This document shows positions 23,910 to 35,598 of a stretch of DNA of 64,000 nt, piece by piece (the first letter of the stretch is position 1; each line of letters begins with the position of its first letter). Location of the stretch: contig CM059582.1 in the NCBI GenBank assembly GCA_030407085.1, positions 25,929,001-25,993,000 on the forward strand, in the 5' to 3' direction. Position numbers and translations under genes: made by a program. Source of the DNA: Trichopria drosophilae. Lineage: Eukaryota; Arthropoda; Insecta; Hymenoptera; Diapriidae. Under the pieces are notes generated by a model. It did not search any database. It saw nothing but the letters and a program-made list of their open reading frames with translations, and was not told where the DNA came from.

Positions 23910-25999
23910 TAATGGTGTATATACCGGAGTGTACGGGACACGCTGATTTGTGAACCCTTCGCTTAATGAACTAATGAGGTATAGAGTTTCCTCCCTATCA
24001 AACATCTCGTCACGTGACCCTATTCCATGACCTCAGTCCAAGCTAAGCTCATAACTGGCGGAAATAGAAGAAGCACCACTTCCCTCTCTTCGGTGGAATC
24101 ATATGACGTTCGCGATGAAAAGTAAACATGTGGCAAACCTTCGATCGAAAGGAAGTATTACACAGAATTAACATTTTTTGTTGATAGTAAAATTTGTTGA
24201 AATCATTGATGTTAATTGGGATTTATGGAATGCAGGCCTTTGTTGAAATTCGTTGGAATTCATTATGAAATAATTCGTATTCCTAAGATATGGCATTTGT
24301 CGGTATTCATTTTCACGTCGGTATTCAATGATATTCGAAAAGAAATGTTTACTTTCCAAAATAAGAAATTGCTCGGTATTAAATACCATTTCTATCCTTT
24401 TCTTGAACGAACGGTATTGAACAAATTATAAAGTAAACACCACTTTTGTCTGCTGGTATATAGATTAATTAAGCAATGGCATTTTTTCATTGTTTTCAAC
24501 TGCATTAAATACTTTAACTTTGCTCTTACTAACAAAATTGTAGTAGATCCCAGTAAACGAAAATGGATGGCAACCTCGAAAACCGGAATTCACAAGGATC
24601 AAAAGAAATTGAGAAGCATTCTTCTGAGTTTAGTTTTGTATTCTGCCTAATCCCTTTGAATCCCTATGAATTTGGATTTTGGAGGCTACAATTAAATTTC
24701 GTTTACTGGAATGTTAATACTATAAGAACACTTTTATATTTAATGCAACAGGGGGTGGTCGGTTTATACAGCCCTCCGTCTAATTCTAGAAATTACTTTT
24801 TGTTCACCGAACTAATCAAATGCGTTACAAAAATTATTATTATATTTGACGGCGAAGGCATCTCTGCAATCATATCTTTTAGGTTGTGAGCTTTATAACT
24901 TATATTATATATACACATAAAATCTCGTTCACATCCGCAGTATATAAGTAAACGAAACATGAACTGATCAAAGTTCTTATTCGCTTTATTTCCTATCAAA
25001 ATAATAAAAGAACACAAAATAATTAATTCCGAAGAAAATCATCGAGAACGTGTTATATCGAAATAGATATTGTGTTTTTATTAAAACCGCTTCATAATTA
25101 AAGAGATTATAAATGAAAGTTCAATCTACCCTCCTCCTCCTCCTCTACAAATAAGAAAATCGGGGCATTTTTCTCCGTTTTAATCCTATATATTTCAGTC
25201 TATTGCCAACAGACAAAAAAAATACCTAGAAAATGATCGACTTGGGCTTTGTATGGACATCGTCCTTCATAACGAAGAAAAGTGAATAATACATCCCACA
25301 TACTAAAACAAATGGGTTTCAATTCTTATGAAACCAAAATAAAAAATGTTTATTTTTCAATTTGTTTTAATTCCTTTTCGCTGCTGGGAAAGTAACTCCT
25401 GCATACACCACGTAACTCAGAGTAAACAAGCCGAAACTTATTTACAACAAATAAACTTTAAAATCAGCTATAGAACATGAAACCGCAGGAGTTCTCAGAA
25501 ACACAGATTTTAAAAATTGTTTACGAAATTTCATTATCAATGTTCCAAAAATATCTGAAATAAAATTTGAGTAGGATTGGTGGGTCTGACGCACGTGATC
25601 ATATTCATATTGTTTTCTACGTCTTCCGCACTCAGTCGAAATATTCAAGAGTAAACACGAGACTCTTAAAAAGAACAACATGCTAGTCATAGCACGGGTA
25701 AGGTTGTCTCGATTACCGGCTGTCTACCCCACTACCCACTGTCTGACTTGCATCACGAGCTAAGACCAAGGAAGTGGCACGTTCACGACGTCACGTCCAC
25801 AGTAAATATATTTTGGACGTGTGTATCTTATTCTCTCGAACCCAGCGATAAACTGGTTAGATAAATAATTGCTTACGTTTGTTGCGTCACGCACATTTAC
25901 ATTCAGTGTTTTCCGTCATTCCGCACTCACGTAAACCAGTGTCTCCTAGCCCATCGAGCTCGAGGTTTCTACCGGGAAAATTCGAAGCCAAAAAAGAGA
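23910..25999. other. Intergenic and 5' flank of the HMG-CoA lyase gene
   Basis: The 108-codon ORF at 24563-24889 and the minus-strand ORF at 25442-25690 have no family match I can name. The last 300 bp are less AT-rich. They contain ATTCAGTGTT (25901), which includes an insect-type TCAGT initiator, but no TATA box, so the promoter position is a guess. Confidence 0.35.
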
Positions 26000-26968
26000 A
26001 TGTTCGCAACGTGGCGTCGTGCCGTCGTCGCCGGGACGAATATCGCAAGGTTCAGTGATTTTGTAAAAGTTGTAGAAGTGGGCCCGCGAGATGGTCTGCA
26101 AAACGAACCTAAGATCGTTTCTACAGAAACAAAAGTGGAATTGATCAACAGGCTGTCGGCTACGGGGCTTCAGTGTGTCGAAGTTACTAGTTTTGTGTCG
26201 CCAAAATGGATTCTCCAGATGGCGGATAATGCAGAAGTGTTTCAGAAAATAGAAAAAAAGCCCGGTGTCAGTTATCCGGTTCTAGTGCCAAATCTCAGGG
26301 GTCTAGAACAGGCTTTAGAAGTTGGGGTGAGAGAAGTGGCGGTGTTTTCAGCGGCCTCTGAGGCATTTTCAAAAAAGAACATTAATTGCACGATTGCCGA
26401 AAGCCTCCAAAGATTCTCTGAGATTATACAACGATGCAAGGAGAAAGACGTCAAAATCCGAGCATACGTATCTTGTATAGCTGGTTGTCCTTACGAAGGG
26501 GACATAAAACCCGCCAAGGTTGCAAACCTGGTAGAAACTTTGTTGGAGATGGGCTGTTATGAAATTTCCCTAGGGGACACCATAGGGGTCGGGACGCCCA
26601 AGAAGATTGGGGCTGTACTGAACGAAATTAAACACGTGTCAGATTCCGCAGACATGAGCAAATACGCGATCCATTGTCACGACACTTTCGGACAGGCATT
26701 GGCCAACGTTTATGAAAGTCTCCTGCACGGAATTCGTATTTTCGATTCTTCGGTAGCTGGACTAGGTGGTTGCCCTTATGCAGATGGGGCAACTGGGAAC
26801 ATCGCTACAGAGGATTTGCTATATTTAATGAAGGGCCAGGGACTACGGACAGGAGTGGATTTGGAGCAAATGGTGAGGGTAGGTTACTTTATTAGTAAAG
26901 AACTGTCACGAACCAACCGCTCCAAGGTCGGCAATGCCACACCGGCTAAATACAAATCCAAACAATGA
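26000..26968 (+). CDS. HMGCL: Hydroxymethylglutaryl-CoA lyase, mitochondrial
   Basis: A 322-residue HMG-CoA lyase. It splits HMG-CoA into acetyl-CoA and acetoacetate, the last step of leucine breakdown and ketone-body formation, in the mitochondrial matrix. The TIM-barrel active site is complete: GPRDGLQNE gives catalytic R30 and D31, IHCHD gives metal ligands H225 and H227, and GLGGCPYADGATGN holds the mobile catalytic C258 and metal-ligand N267. The spacing matches human residues 233, 235, 266 and 275. The first ~20 residues (MFATWRRAVVAGTNIAR) are basic and free of acids, as in a matrix-targeting peptide. The C terminus ends KSKQ and lacks the CKL-type peroxisomal signal of vertebrate HMGCL. 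The ATG follows an A-rich leader, no upstream in-frame ATG competes, and length equals the family norm. The CDS has no intron, whereas this family is usually multi-exonic in animals, so retroposition is possible. Confidence 0.97.
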   Translation: MFATWRRAVVAGTNIARFSDFVKVVEVGPRDGLQNEPKIVSTETKVELINRLSATGLQCVEVTSFVSPKWILQMADNAEVFQKIEKKPGVSYPVLVPNLRGLEQALEVGVREVAVFSAASEAFSKKNINCTIAESLQRFSEIIQRCKEKDVKIRAYVSCIAGCPYEGDIKPAKVANLVETLLEMGCYEISLGDTIGVGTPKKIGAVLNEIKHVSDSADMSKYAIHCHDTFGQALANVYESLLHGIRIFDSSVAGLGGCPYADGATGNIATEDLLYLMKGQGLRTGVDLEQMVRVGYFISKELSRTNRSKVGNATPAKYKSKQ

Positions 26969-27316
26969 CGAGGGGAGATTTTTGTCAAGGCAACGATGCA
27001 AAAGTGGCATGGGGATGGGTTGCCAGATCTACACAACGAGGGACTAATTCAAAAGATTGTTTTCAATAGGGTGGCAGCGTAGAAGCTGAAAAACTGATCC
27101 ATCAGATAACATTCCAATTTTCAAATTTGTAATGGCACATATGTTATTGCGATAAAGAGTCCCTTCATTTTCTGTTTCGTACTACTTTTATATTTTTAAG
27201 TCATTCATGAAATTTTGATAAATTCATCGAAATTAACGTTACTATTCAAATCACAAGTAATGTAACTTCATATTTGACTAATTCAGTTCGCAATTGAAAA
27301 AAGCAATATTGTAATC

Positions 27317-27322
27317 AATAAA
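27317..27322 (+). promoter_or_regulatory. Candidate poly(A) signal for HMGCL
   Basis: AATAAA lies about 350 bp after the stop codon. A further AATAAA stands near 27825. Which one is used cannot be told. Confidence 0.45.
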
Positions 27323-29387
27323 GAACAGCTGCTCTGGCTTATCAATTGCGATATCGGTGTTATATATTGAAAATAATCAAAACGATTCTAATTTAGTTGC
27401 GATTCTTTTTATGTGCCCGTTATCGTACATTTCTTATCAACGAACAACTCTTTCAGACAATACATCATGTTTGTAAAGAGAACGTGGGAATGTACGGCTG
27501 AAACGATGAGATACTTCTGTACATTTTTGTAATGCGTTCAGTTTCATGTATTGTGTAAGTATTTATAAATACTTTATGTAAATAACATAATTGTAATTGT
27601 TCTTTCTAGAATTATTGTTGTAAAAATAAGTGTAATTATTTTTTGTATGACTTTTATAAATTATATGTAATCGATTTGTACGAAATATAAAATATAAAAA
27701 AAAACGTTTTATTGCATTTGTTTATTGGTACTAGTTATCAAGATAACAAATTTTTGAAGTTCGTTTCAAATCCTTATAATGAATTTATATATTTTGTTTA
27801 TTGTTCGAAACATTTATATTATAATAAAGTATACATTTGAGAAAGGAGACTTCCGTACTCACACTGATATTTAGAGGCGGTATCCATTCTAATCATTCGC
27901 GCTGAACCTGAATTTGACAAGGACATTTGCATGAATAGCTATTCGGAGTCTGAAGCTAAATTCACAAGAAATGACCCGCTTTGAAGATTTTTTATAATTT
28001 TCTGGTTATCTGGTATTTATTTACTGGTAGGACTATGTGGGCCTTTTATTCATGAACGACGCTGGGATTTTTATCGACTTTGCTGAAATAAGTTTTGAAT
28101 AATTGTTTAGCTGGACCTTAATATTTCAAGAATGCATATAAAGATATCAAATTAAAAATACTGAGCATATAGTGAAATAGACACTGGAATTGTTATCATT
28201 ATCCTGATAAAATGCAAGGTGTCGCATAAAAATTATTCAAACATATCAGAAATATAATAGCTTATGGAAATTCAATCTGTAACTCATTGTTTTACACATT
28301 TTGACTGGTAAAGACGACGTTATCTTGAAGATATTTGATCTGTATATGAGGCTACATTAGTATGGTACATGATATATCTATTTTGACAGTAAAACGCCTT
28401 AAGACTCGTTATTGATGATGACAATTATTTATATAAAAAACGGCCACTCAAATAAAATAAGTTTATTACCATGTTTTTTAAATGGAAGTTCATAAAAATG
28501 AAAGTTAACAAAGATACAGAAATTAATGGTAAAAGCAGAAAAAACTTTCAGGAACGTCCACCTCCTCATGGCAAAGGCAACAGCAATACATAATAGCTTT
28601 GTCTACTGATCTAACATTGCAATTTGTTATTCAAAAAATCCCGAAGGCAACCATTTCTATAAAATGACTTTATTATTAATAGTAAATTCACCATATTGGA
28701 TCCATATATAATTTAATTTCAGTATCAATTCTGAAATAGAATAAAATCTGAAATACAATTGACGGTTGACATGGAATGAACCATTTTTTTCGCCTTTCTC
28801 TATTTGCAATATTGTCAAAAAATTAAAATGTTGTTTTGCGTTCTTAATTTATATCTTGCAGGATCTTTCTTCCGCGTGTTTTCTTATATACGCTTTTAAT
28901 GATGTATTGAAATACATTCATGTTTTTATCGAACAGTTAATTTCACGCATCACGTATGATTCCAACTGTACTCATGGAAATGTATGGGGAATAAGCAGGT
29001 ATGTACACAACAAACGATATCAGAAACCTAAGAACTGTTTATAATTCAATAAAATTTTATTATTTCTCTTTACTTGACTCGACGATACGTACGAATAAGT
29101 TTTTTCTGATAAAAGCGATTCCATATCGAATTCTTCGAAGAAATAAAACATTACTATTCTAAACATGAACTGAAATTATTTGAAACTCTTGATAACGTAT
29201 CTTGAATAATATTTTTCTCTCTTTCTTTGATTGATTAATTGAATTTGGTTTGAATTAATAACATTGCAATCCAATGTTGGTCAGTCAGTGATTTCCAAGA
29301 AATAGAAGCAACTGATTGCGAAACAGTAAAAATAATATTTTTAAGTTTACCAACTCATTTAAAATATCATCGTATTTAGAGTCCATA
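27323..29387. other. Intergenic, nothing recognised
   Basis: AT-rich. An A-rich run (about 27690-27705) lies ~730 bp after the HMGCL stop. The 92-codon ORF at 28766-29044 has no recognisable domain. Confidence 0.4.
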
Positions 29388-29560
29388 TATAATAATAATA
29401 ATAATTGTCTTTATTGGCAATACAAAATATAAAAACAAAACGATACAAAAGAAAATGACGATATAGTAATGCCAAAAGGCGAGCCACAACCCAAAATCTA
29501 AAAGATCCACTACCTCTGATTAAAGGAAACTCACAAAAAATTGTTTTTGTGGTCCTGTGT
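29388..29560 (-). mobile_element. Probable 3' end of a non-LTR retrotransposon
   Basis: Read on the minus strand, TTGTATTGCCAATAAAGACA is followed by a (TTA)n tail (29391-29406 on plus). A polyadenylation-like AATAAAG just before a short trinucleotide tail is typical of 5'-truncated LINE copies in insects. No reverse-transcriptase sequence is present, so the clade is unknown. Confidence 0.5.
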
Positions 29561-30419
29561 TATTATACACAATTATTCTCGTAAATGATGAAGGTACGAG
29601 TTATTCCATATAAAAGCACCTCCTTTTGTATGACACGTTATAAGTATTCATACCACCTGCGAAGCCGACTCTAATATAATAATAAAAGTCAATAATGTAC
29701 AAAAAGAAAATGCGTTATGTCAATGATTGCGTGTATATTTATATATAAACGTTTACAAGTAGTTGTATTAACTTATTGCAAAAGAATTTAAGAATTCTTA
29801 GATGTTTCGTTACTAATTGGGTATTTGTGCTAGTGCATAAAAGAATTCTTTATGAAAATGTTATTATGCGGGCTTTGAAAAACCTTTTACCAATACGTTT
29901 AAACAAGAATTCTTATTTAACTCTTTATTTAAAACCCTGGTAAAAATCGAAGCGTGTATTAAGCGTTTCTTGTAGTAGCATTTAAGCGTTACAAGTAACG
30001 TTAGGAGTAACGGAAGTGTGAATTTAGACAATTTAAAGCGTCCGACACCCTTCATATTTATACTATAAATAACTATAGCAGACATTCGTTATATTTTTAA
30101 GCATGCGCAAAAAATTTTCTAGAATTCATCTTTCATAAAAGCATTCAAGAAGTATTCTTTTGGAATATTTAAAAATGTTCGTTTGCTTATTGGATACCAT
30201 ATCATTTTTCTTAGTGTGATTATATCTAATAATTGTGCTGGATCGCTATAAATGTGCCTGTAGTTTTTTATTTTTTATACACTGTTATATCAAATATATT
30301 TGAATTATGGACTAACAAAACTTTCAAATTCGATTAAAAAATATAAAAAATAACGCTGTCCGACGCTGATTTTTCATTTGACAATCGGAGTATTATTTCC
30401 CAATGAATTTTTCATGCTG
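29561..30419. other. Intergenic, nothing recognised
   Basis: AT-rich. The minus-strand ORF 29864-30085 has no recognisable domain. Confidence 0.4.
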
Positions 30420-30625
30420 AAAACGATGGCGCTAGCAGAATTTTTCTATCACGTCCTATTTTCGAGAGTAACGAGCTTAAATGTTTTGCTATAAACATAT
30501 GTCTGTAGCTATAAATAAATTGAAATAAGGCCAAAAACGCACATTTTTACACATTTAACCTCACTTTTCCCGACAATAGGAAAATTCTGCTGGCGCCATT
30601 ATTTTCAGGTTGAATTATCCGTTCG
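30420..30625. repeat. Inverted repeat carrying AAAATTCTGCTAGCGCCAT
   Basis: ATGGCGCTAGCAGAATTTTT (about 30426-30445) and GGAAAATTCTGCTGGCGCCAT (about 30580-30600) are inverted copies that bracket TTTACACATTTAACCTCACTT. The same phrases recur at 31127-31300 and 32035-32060, defining a local repeat family. Confidence 0.65.
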
Positions 30626-31126
30626 AGGCAGATAGTAGCCTCTGTACCAGAATCCCAACAAACGAAAAAGTTATACGAAAAAGCTGTGTACGATTTAATA
30701 CGAAATAAGTCTGTTTCTTTCCCACTCTTTCAGTTACGAATGCGAGTGTATACGATATTATATATAATCGCGTATACGCGATACATAAACGCACATAACC
30801 TCAAAGAATCGATTACTTTGGATTATCGAATGATTTAAACTCAAAACTAGAAAACAGAACATTTCTTCGAAAATTATGAAATACAGAAAACGATAAAATC
30901 ATTTCTTCGATTAAATTAACAGAATTTAAAGCTATTCTAAATCGCAACAAATCAATTTTTGTAATGCGTTAAATACGGTATCGTTTCAGATCGAATGAAA
31001 TCAATTCTGGTATTACGTCGTATAAAATAGTATAAATTCGAATAAGAATCTCGAATAATCAATATGCCACTAGAAAGAAACAGAATGGAAAAGATTGATT
31101 TCGTATACTTTTTCGTTTAATGGGAC

Positions 31127-31345
31127 GTGATAGGAAAATTCTGCTAGCGCCATTGATTTGAGGTCGAAATAACCATTCTGAAATGATTCTACGATTGTTA
31201 AAAGTAATTTCTATTTTGCTAAAAAAACAATCAAAATATGGCCAAACACACATGTTTACACATTTAACCTCACTTTGGGGTCATTCAAGGGGGTTGGAGA
31301 ATCCTGACACATGCTGACATGGGGGGGGGGCGGCGAAATCTTACG
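31127..31345 (+). repeat. Second copy of the CTGCTAGCGCCAT repeat, with G10 run
   Basis: GTGATAGGAAAATTCTGCTAGCGCCAT (31128) leads after ~130 bp to TTTACACATTTAACCTCACTT (31255), as in the 30420 element. Then come TCATTCAAGGGGGTT, a run of ten G (31321-31330) and ACGTCAGCATG, a small inverted pair with GACACATGCTGACAT. Confidence 0.6.
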
Positions 31346-31957
31346 TCAGCATGTATATAATATATTATTACTTTGCCATTAGTAACCTATTTTATTTTTC
31401 CGCCTTATTACGATGGTATTCTTGAGTTATCGATAGAGTATTCACCTGTTCAGGCGGTCCTTAACACTGATAAGGTAGGAATTTTCACTAAAAACCATAA
31501 ATTAAAGATGACTGAATCAATTTTTCGAAATTCGGGCATTGTATACGTAATTCTAATTACTATATACGGTCTCATAAAAACTACAAAAGACATTAATTGA
31601 ATACACCGAGAATTTTCGGAAATAAATGATTTTTCTTTATTTTCAAAAAGACTTAGTCAATTAACAATCAATTTATTTGGTATTTTTTAGGATATCATAT
31701 GTAATTAGAATTGTCCTTACAGAGCCTGAATCTTAAAAAATTGATTCACTTATTTTTAATTTACGGTTTTTAGCATAACTTCCTACTTTATCGGCATACT
31801 GATGAGATCCATGTGGAAGGTCTGGGCCGAAACGAAATTTTTACACACAATAGGCATTTTTACTTTTTTTTATTACTGTTTACAACTTTAGAACACCCTT
31901 AATTCCGCTGCGTGCGACCCTATCGAGGAAATAGAGGAATTTGGTTGTTAATCAAAA
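31346..31957. other. Intergenic with a loose inverted repeat
   Basis: AAAAACCATAAATTAAAGATGACTGAATCAATTTTT (about 31490-31525) is roughly inverted at 31735-31775 (AAAAAATTGATTCACTTATT, TTACGGTTTTTAGC), an IR spanning ~285 bp. The 75-codon ORF here is antisense-ambiguous and not a gene call. Confidence 0.4.
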
Positions 31958-32075
31958 GGGGGGGGGGGGTCAAATTTGATGAAAAATTTGCTGACGTAAT
32001 ACTTGAATGGTCCCTTTTCTTGAAAGTAGGAAGTGATAGGAAAATTCTGCTAGCGACATTGTCTTCACGAAAAAT
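31958..32075 (+). repeat. Third copy of the CTGCTAGCGCCAT repeat, with G12 run
   Basis: A run of twelve G (31958-31969) is followed by GCTGACGTAATACTTGAATGG and then GTGATAGGAAAATTCTGCTAGCG (32033). The elements match the 31127-31345 copy in a rearranged order. Long G runs may make this stretch hard to assemble. Confidence 0.55.
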
Positions 32076-32151
32076 CAATTCGAAAATGATATTACATACG
32101 ATTGTCAAAGGCAACAAAAAAATCAAATTTTGTCGCTGTACAAAATTCAAC

Positions 32152-33106
32152 CTGCGTGAAGTTGGCCCGGAAGTATAAAATAGAGCAACAAACGATAGCT
32201 AAAAAATTGCTCCTAATTTGCTCCGTCCAAACAACTTAATTGTAAAAAATGCTCACTTATACTTTTTTTGTAAATAAATAAAAACGATTTTTCAAAAAAA
32301 TCGTCGATAATTTTACATCCTATTGAAATTTTGTAATGTTTAAGTTACGAAATTTTAAGCTCTCAATTTGCTCCGTCCATTAAACTCAATTATAATTTAA
32401 GAGCAATAATATGTTATTTAAAAAAAAAGGAAAACCTATTTCTGGGTCTGCGGGCCAAAATCCCTTCTGAAAACACAGTAACTTTTTATTGCACTGATAT
32501 TTTTCTATAAATGAGTGCCGAATTTGCTCCGTTCAAAAAGAAAAACTAGCGTATTATTAATTAATTTTAAAAAAATTGATTTTTGATCAAAACTTTGTTT
32601 TTTTTTGCGCATGCGCCACACGGTACCTTGGTAGAGACACTTAATAAAAATCCACCAGTTTTGCTAAAAAATCAACGTTTTTAAAATTAATTAATAATAC
32701 GCCACTTTTTAAGTATATAAGTTGGCCTTTTTGAACGGATCAAATTCGGAGCATTTTTTGGAGCACTCATTTATAGAAAAATATCAGTGTAATAAAAAGT
32801 TACTACGTTTTCAGAAGGGATTTTGGCCCGCAGACACAAAAATAAGTTTTCCATTTAAAAAAAAAAATATTATTGCTCTTAATTTGTAATTGAGCTTAAT
32901 GGACGGAGTAAATTGAGAGCTTTAATTTCGTAATTCAAACATTACAAAATTTCAATTGGATGTAAAATTATCGACGATTTTGTTGAGAAATTTATTTACA
33001 AAAAAAGTATAAGGGAGCATTTTTTACAATTAAGTTGTTTGGTCGGAGCAATTTTTTAAGATGTCGTTTGTTGCACTATTTTATACTTCCGGGCCAACTT
33101 CACGCC
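32152..33106. repeat. ~955 bp near-perfect palindrome (long inverted repeat)
   Basis: The left arm starts at CTGCGTGAAGTTGGCCCGGA and the right arm ends at TCCGGGCCAACTTCACGCC. Block after block pairs inward, for example GGGTCTGCGGGCCAAAATCC (about 32444) with GGATTTTGGCCCGCAGACAC (about 32819), and AATTGAAATTTTGTAATG on both strands. The arms are about 450 bp and about nine in ten bases match by eye. The loop is ~50 bp (about 32605-32655) and contains GCGCATGCGCCACACGG. No ORF of note. It ends ~375 bp upstream of the DUF4706 gene. It may be a foldback transposon or a hairpin-RNA locus; the sequence does not decide. Confidence 0.92.
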
Positions 33107-33483
33107 GCCGGTCAAAATGAAAACTCCGAATTTCACATTCGATATCGCTTAGAATATCGTCGATAATCGACTCTCGAAACTGCGTCGAACTCGAATCGCT
33201 AAATGTCAATTACGTTGCGTTGACGCCTGACAGCGTGTTGTCTTGTTGATTCATAAACGTAAACATGTGAATCTCTAAACATATCACTCTGTCAACAATA
33301 GAGAATTATGAGACCAATTGTAATAAGTGCATTACAAATGTAATTTATTCTTCCGAACATGACAATTCTTTTGTAACCTCTGGATTAAGTCGAGCTATTG
33401 CCTAAAGTTTTAGGTGTGGCTCATCGTTGAGCCAACTAAAATGTTAATTTTTTACATACAAGACTGATAGAATAAGATTTACA
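33107..33483 (+). promoter_or_regulatory. 5' flank of the DUF4706-like gene
   Basis: This is the only non-repeat sequence between the palindrome and the start codon, so the core promoter must lie here unless an upstream non-coding exon exists. It is less AT-rich near 33110-33240, with several TCGA/CGATA words. No TATA box is evident. Confidence 0.35.
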
Positions 33484-34584
33484 ATGAGCGCTGAAACCTT
33501 AATGTCGAAAGCTGAAGAATATTTTTGCAGTATTAATCCCTTGGCGCATAGAATCAGTGAAGATGTGAATGCTACAAAAGAAGCATACGAGGGTTTATGG
33601 AATACCCTTAGCCCTGCGGAAAGGGATCAAGCTATAGATGAAACCATTATTCAGCCTGAAGTTGCATTAAAATATGCATCAAAGAAATTGGAAGCTTCGA
33701 AAGATATTGCAGATCGTTATCCCAGGTTGCGAATTCAAACCGGTTTAAAATATGTCATTGACGAAACTGGATCGGTAGGTGTATATTGTTTACATTTTGT
33801 TATTACGATCACTTATTTAAATCAATTGGTAGTCTTCTGCCACTAAGTTGATTAAACTTTACTAATCGTATGATTTATTACATAAAACGTTTTACTTTAA
33901 ATCATATTCTTCAAATTACTTCAATATCTTGAAAATTTAATTTAATTAAACATAAAAGGTGTCCAATTTAAAGTAATGAATCTTCTTTCAATATCGTTAC
34001 AGACATTACGATGGAGAGACGAACATTCAGCTCCTTTTTCATTTATGACCCAATCGCAAATGAATCTGAACTTATTTGGTGAATCCGATTTGCAGACTCG
34101 TAATCATACATATATTTCTGATCCATCGCACTATACAAATCCAATGAAGCTTTCAAGAGGTGACGATTGTCTTGACGATAATTATAGTTCCCCTTCCAGT
34201 CAAATTAGTTTTTACCAAACAGAGAATTATTCCGATACTCTCTTTTCAACTGAAGATGGTAGTACACATCGCAGTAGTTGTATCGAAAGTGAAACTTCCG
34301 ACGGTATGTTTGTAAAATTAATCAATAAGACCTCCATTTTGAAACTGCAAAGTAGTTTTGACGATGATACAGAATGTCTTGTATCTACGAAAACGAAAAG
34401 CTCGCACAAAGCAGGAAGCAGCGAAATAAATATTATGAATCTAGGACATCTTCGACCCTCAGATACCAATGAATCTACCAGCTTGTTAGATACTCCAAGT
34501 TCGTATAGTAGTTTTCAGTCTTCGAATGCGAATCAAGAACCCGAAATTCCAAAGACTGGATTTGAGTTTTTAGATAATTGGTAA
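33484..34584 (+). CDS. DUF4706 protein, C1orf198-like, two exons
   Basis: Exon 1 is 33484-33774 and exon 2 is 34003-34584. The 228 bp intron is GTAGGT...TTACAG, phase 0, and the join gives 290 residues. The N-terminal third (EYFCSINPLAHRISEDV; LWNTLSPAERDQAID) and the junction-spanning block TLRWRDEHSAPFSFMTQSQM match the DUF4706 family, whose human member is C1orf198 (about 327 residues). W-x-DEHSAPFS is its clearest signature. The middle is Ser/Thr/Asp-rich and probably disordered. The last residues, GFEFLDNW, form the kind of conserved aromatic tail I associate with this family. No signal peptide or membrane segment is visible. The molecular function is not established. The gene is convergent with fat. 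Confidence 0.92.
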
Positions 34585-35070
34585 CATATCTTCTCGAAGC
34601 TAATTTCCTGAAAGGCCGATCTGATGTAAGCTTCATAATGTATAACTTTGGAATTTAACAGATTGGCCTTTCAGCGAAATGTGATATTGCTAGGTAGTAG
34701 TACGAATTATTCTTTTATATTACGTAGTTTTTATACAATCTAGTCTTAAGTCGAGAAGATATATACATTTGTAAGTGTAATTTACTACTTGCTTAGAAGA
34801 CTGTAACATCATTTGTGCTTTAAGAAATGGAACAGATCCATAACAGTACAAATCATGACTTTCATCGACTATGTAGTGATTTTATAAACTTTTATAAAAA
34901 AAATATTCATTGAATATTTCTGAATTTTTATCGTAGTGAATTTTAATACATATCTATATAAAAAATTAAATCTTTTCAATTTTAATATATGAATGACAAT
35001 TTTCATCATCCCATATCCAGTACATGAACTTCAGATTTTAAACTAATGAAGGAAAATTCACATAATGACG
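34585..35070 (+). other. 3' flank / probable 3' UTR of the DUF4706-like gene
   Basis: AT-rich, no ORF. ATTAAA stands at 34965-34970. A canonical AATAAA appears only at 35856, beyond two MITEs. Confidence 0.4.
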
Positions 35071-35325
35071 TACAGTAGTCCCCACCCTAAGTTATACCAT
35101 CCAAAGTTATATGCCTATCCTAAGTTATAGATTGGCTTTCTCCAAAGTTATACCAGTTTCTTCCTCTCCTTCCCCCATCACATTGTTTTGCTGAGCCACA
35201 CTCGCACCCATTGCATGGATATAAACAAAGATACGGGAGTGGGGATAGTGAGGGGCTATAACTTTGGAGAATCGTCTGCCATTTTGAAAGAACCGACAGT
35301 ATAACTTAGGATGGGGACTACTGTA
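35071..35325 (+). mobile_element. Pogo/Tigger-like MITE, family A copy 1
   Basis: CAGTAGTCCCCACCCTAAGT at the left and ACTTAGGATGGGGACTACTG at the right are inverted, with TA on each side. Inside, CTAAGTTATA and CCAAAGTTATA recur in both orientations. Other marks are TTGCATGGATATAAACA and GCCATTTTGAAAGAACC. It is the best-preserved copy of the family. Confidence 0.85.
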
Positions 35326-35343
35326 CTTGTTCCTGAATCTATA

Positions 35344-35598
35344 TACAGTAGTCCTTCCCTTATTCTAATTTGTCCAGTCAGGCAAGATGACGGCCTTCTT
35401 CCCTTATTCTAATTTTCCCCTCTCCCCCACTACTTAGATTTGTAGTGACACTTTTGTCTCTTTTTCTTTTGTTGCGCATGCGCCGTTATTTGTATTTAGA
35501 AAATCCACACTTCAACACACGTCAGTGGGGAGAACGCGTGAGGGGAAATATTGGAATAGGAGAAGAGAAAAAATTAGAATAAGGGAAGGAGTACTGTA
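35344..35598 (+). mobile_element. Pogo/Tigger-like MITE, family B
   Basis: CAGTAGTCCTTCCCTTATTC and GAATAAGGGAAGGAGTACTG are inverted ends flanked by TA. The interior differs from family A, but the first eight bases are shared. It lies 18 bp after copy 1 of family A. Confidence 0.85.

Noticed and set aside
24563..24889. 108-codon plus-strand ORF
   Set aside because: No recognisable domain, hydrophobic AT-rich composition and no splice or repeat context. Not enough to call a gene.
25442..25690. Minus-strand ORF with a signal-peptide-like start, upstream of HMGCL
   Set aside because: Only the first ~20 residues look like a signal peptide; the rest shows no family. A divergent gene is possible but unsupported.
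31321..31330. Run of ten G as a possible quadruplex
   Set aside because: A single homopolymer run without the spaced G-tracts of a quadruplex; more likely transposon debris or a sequencing-sensitive spot.
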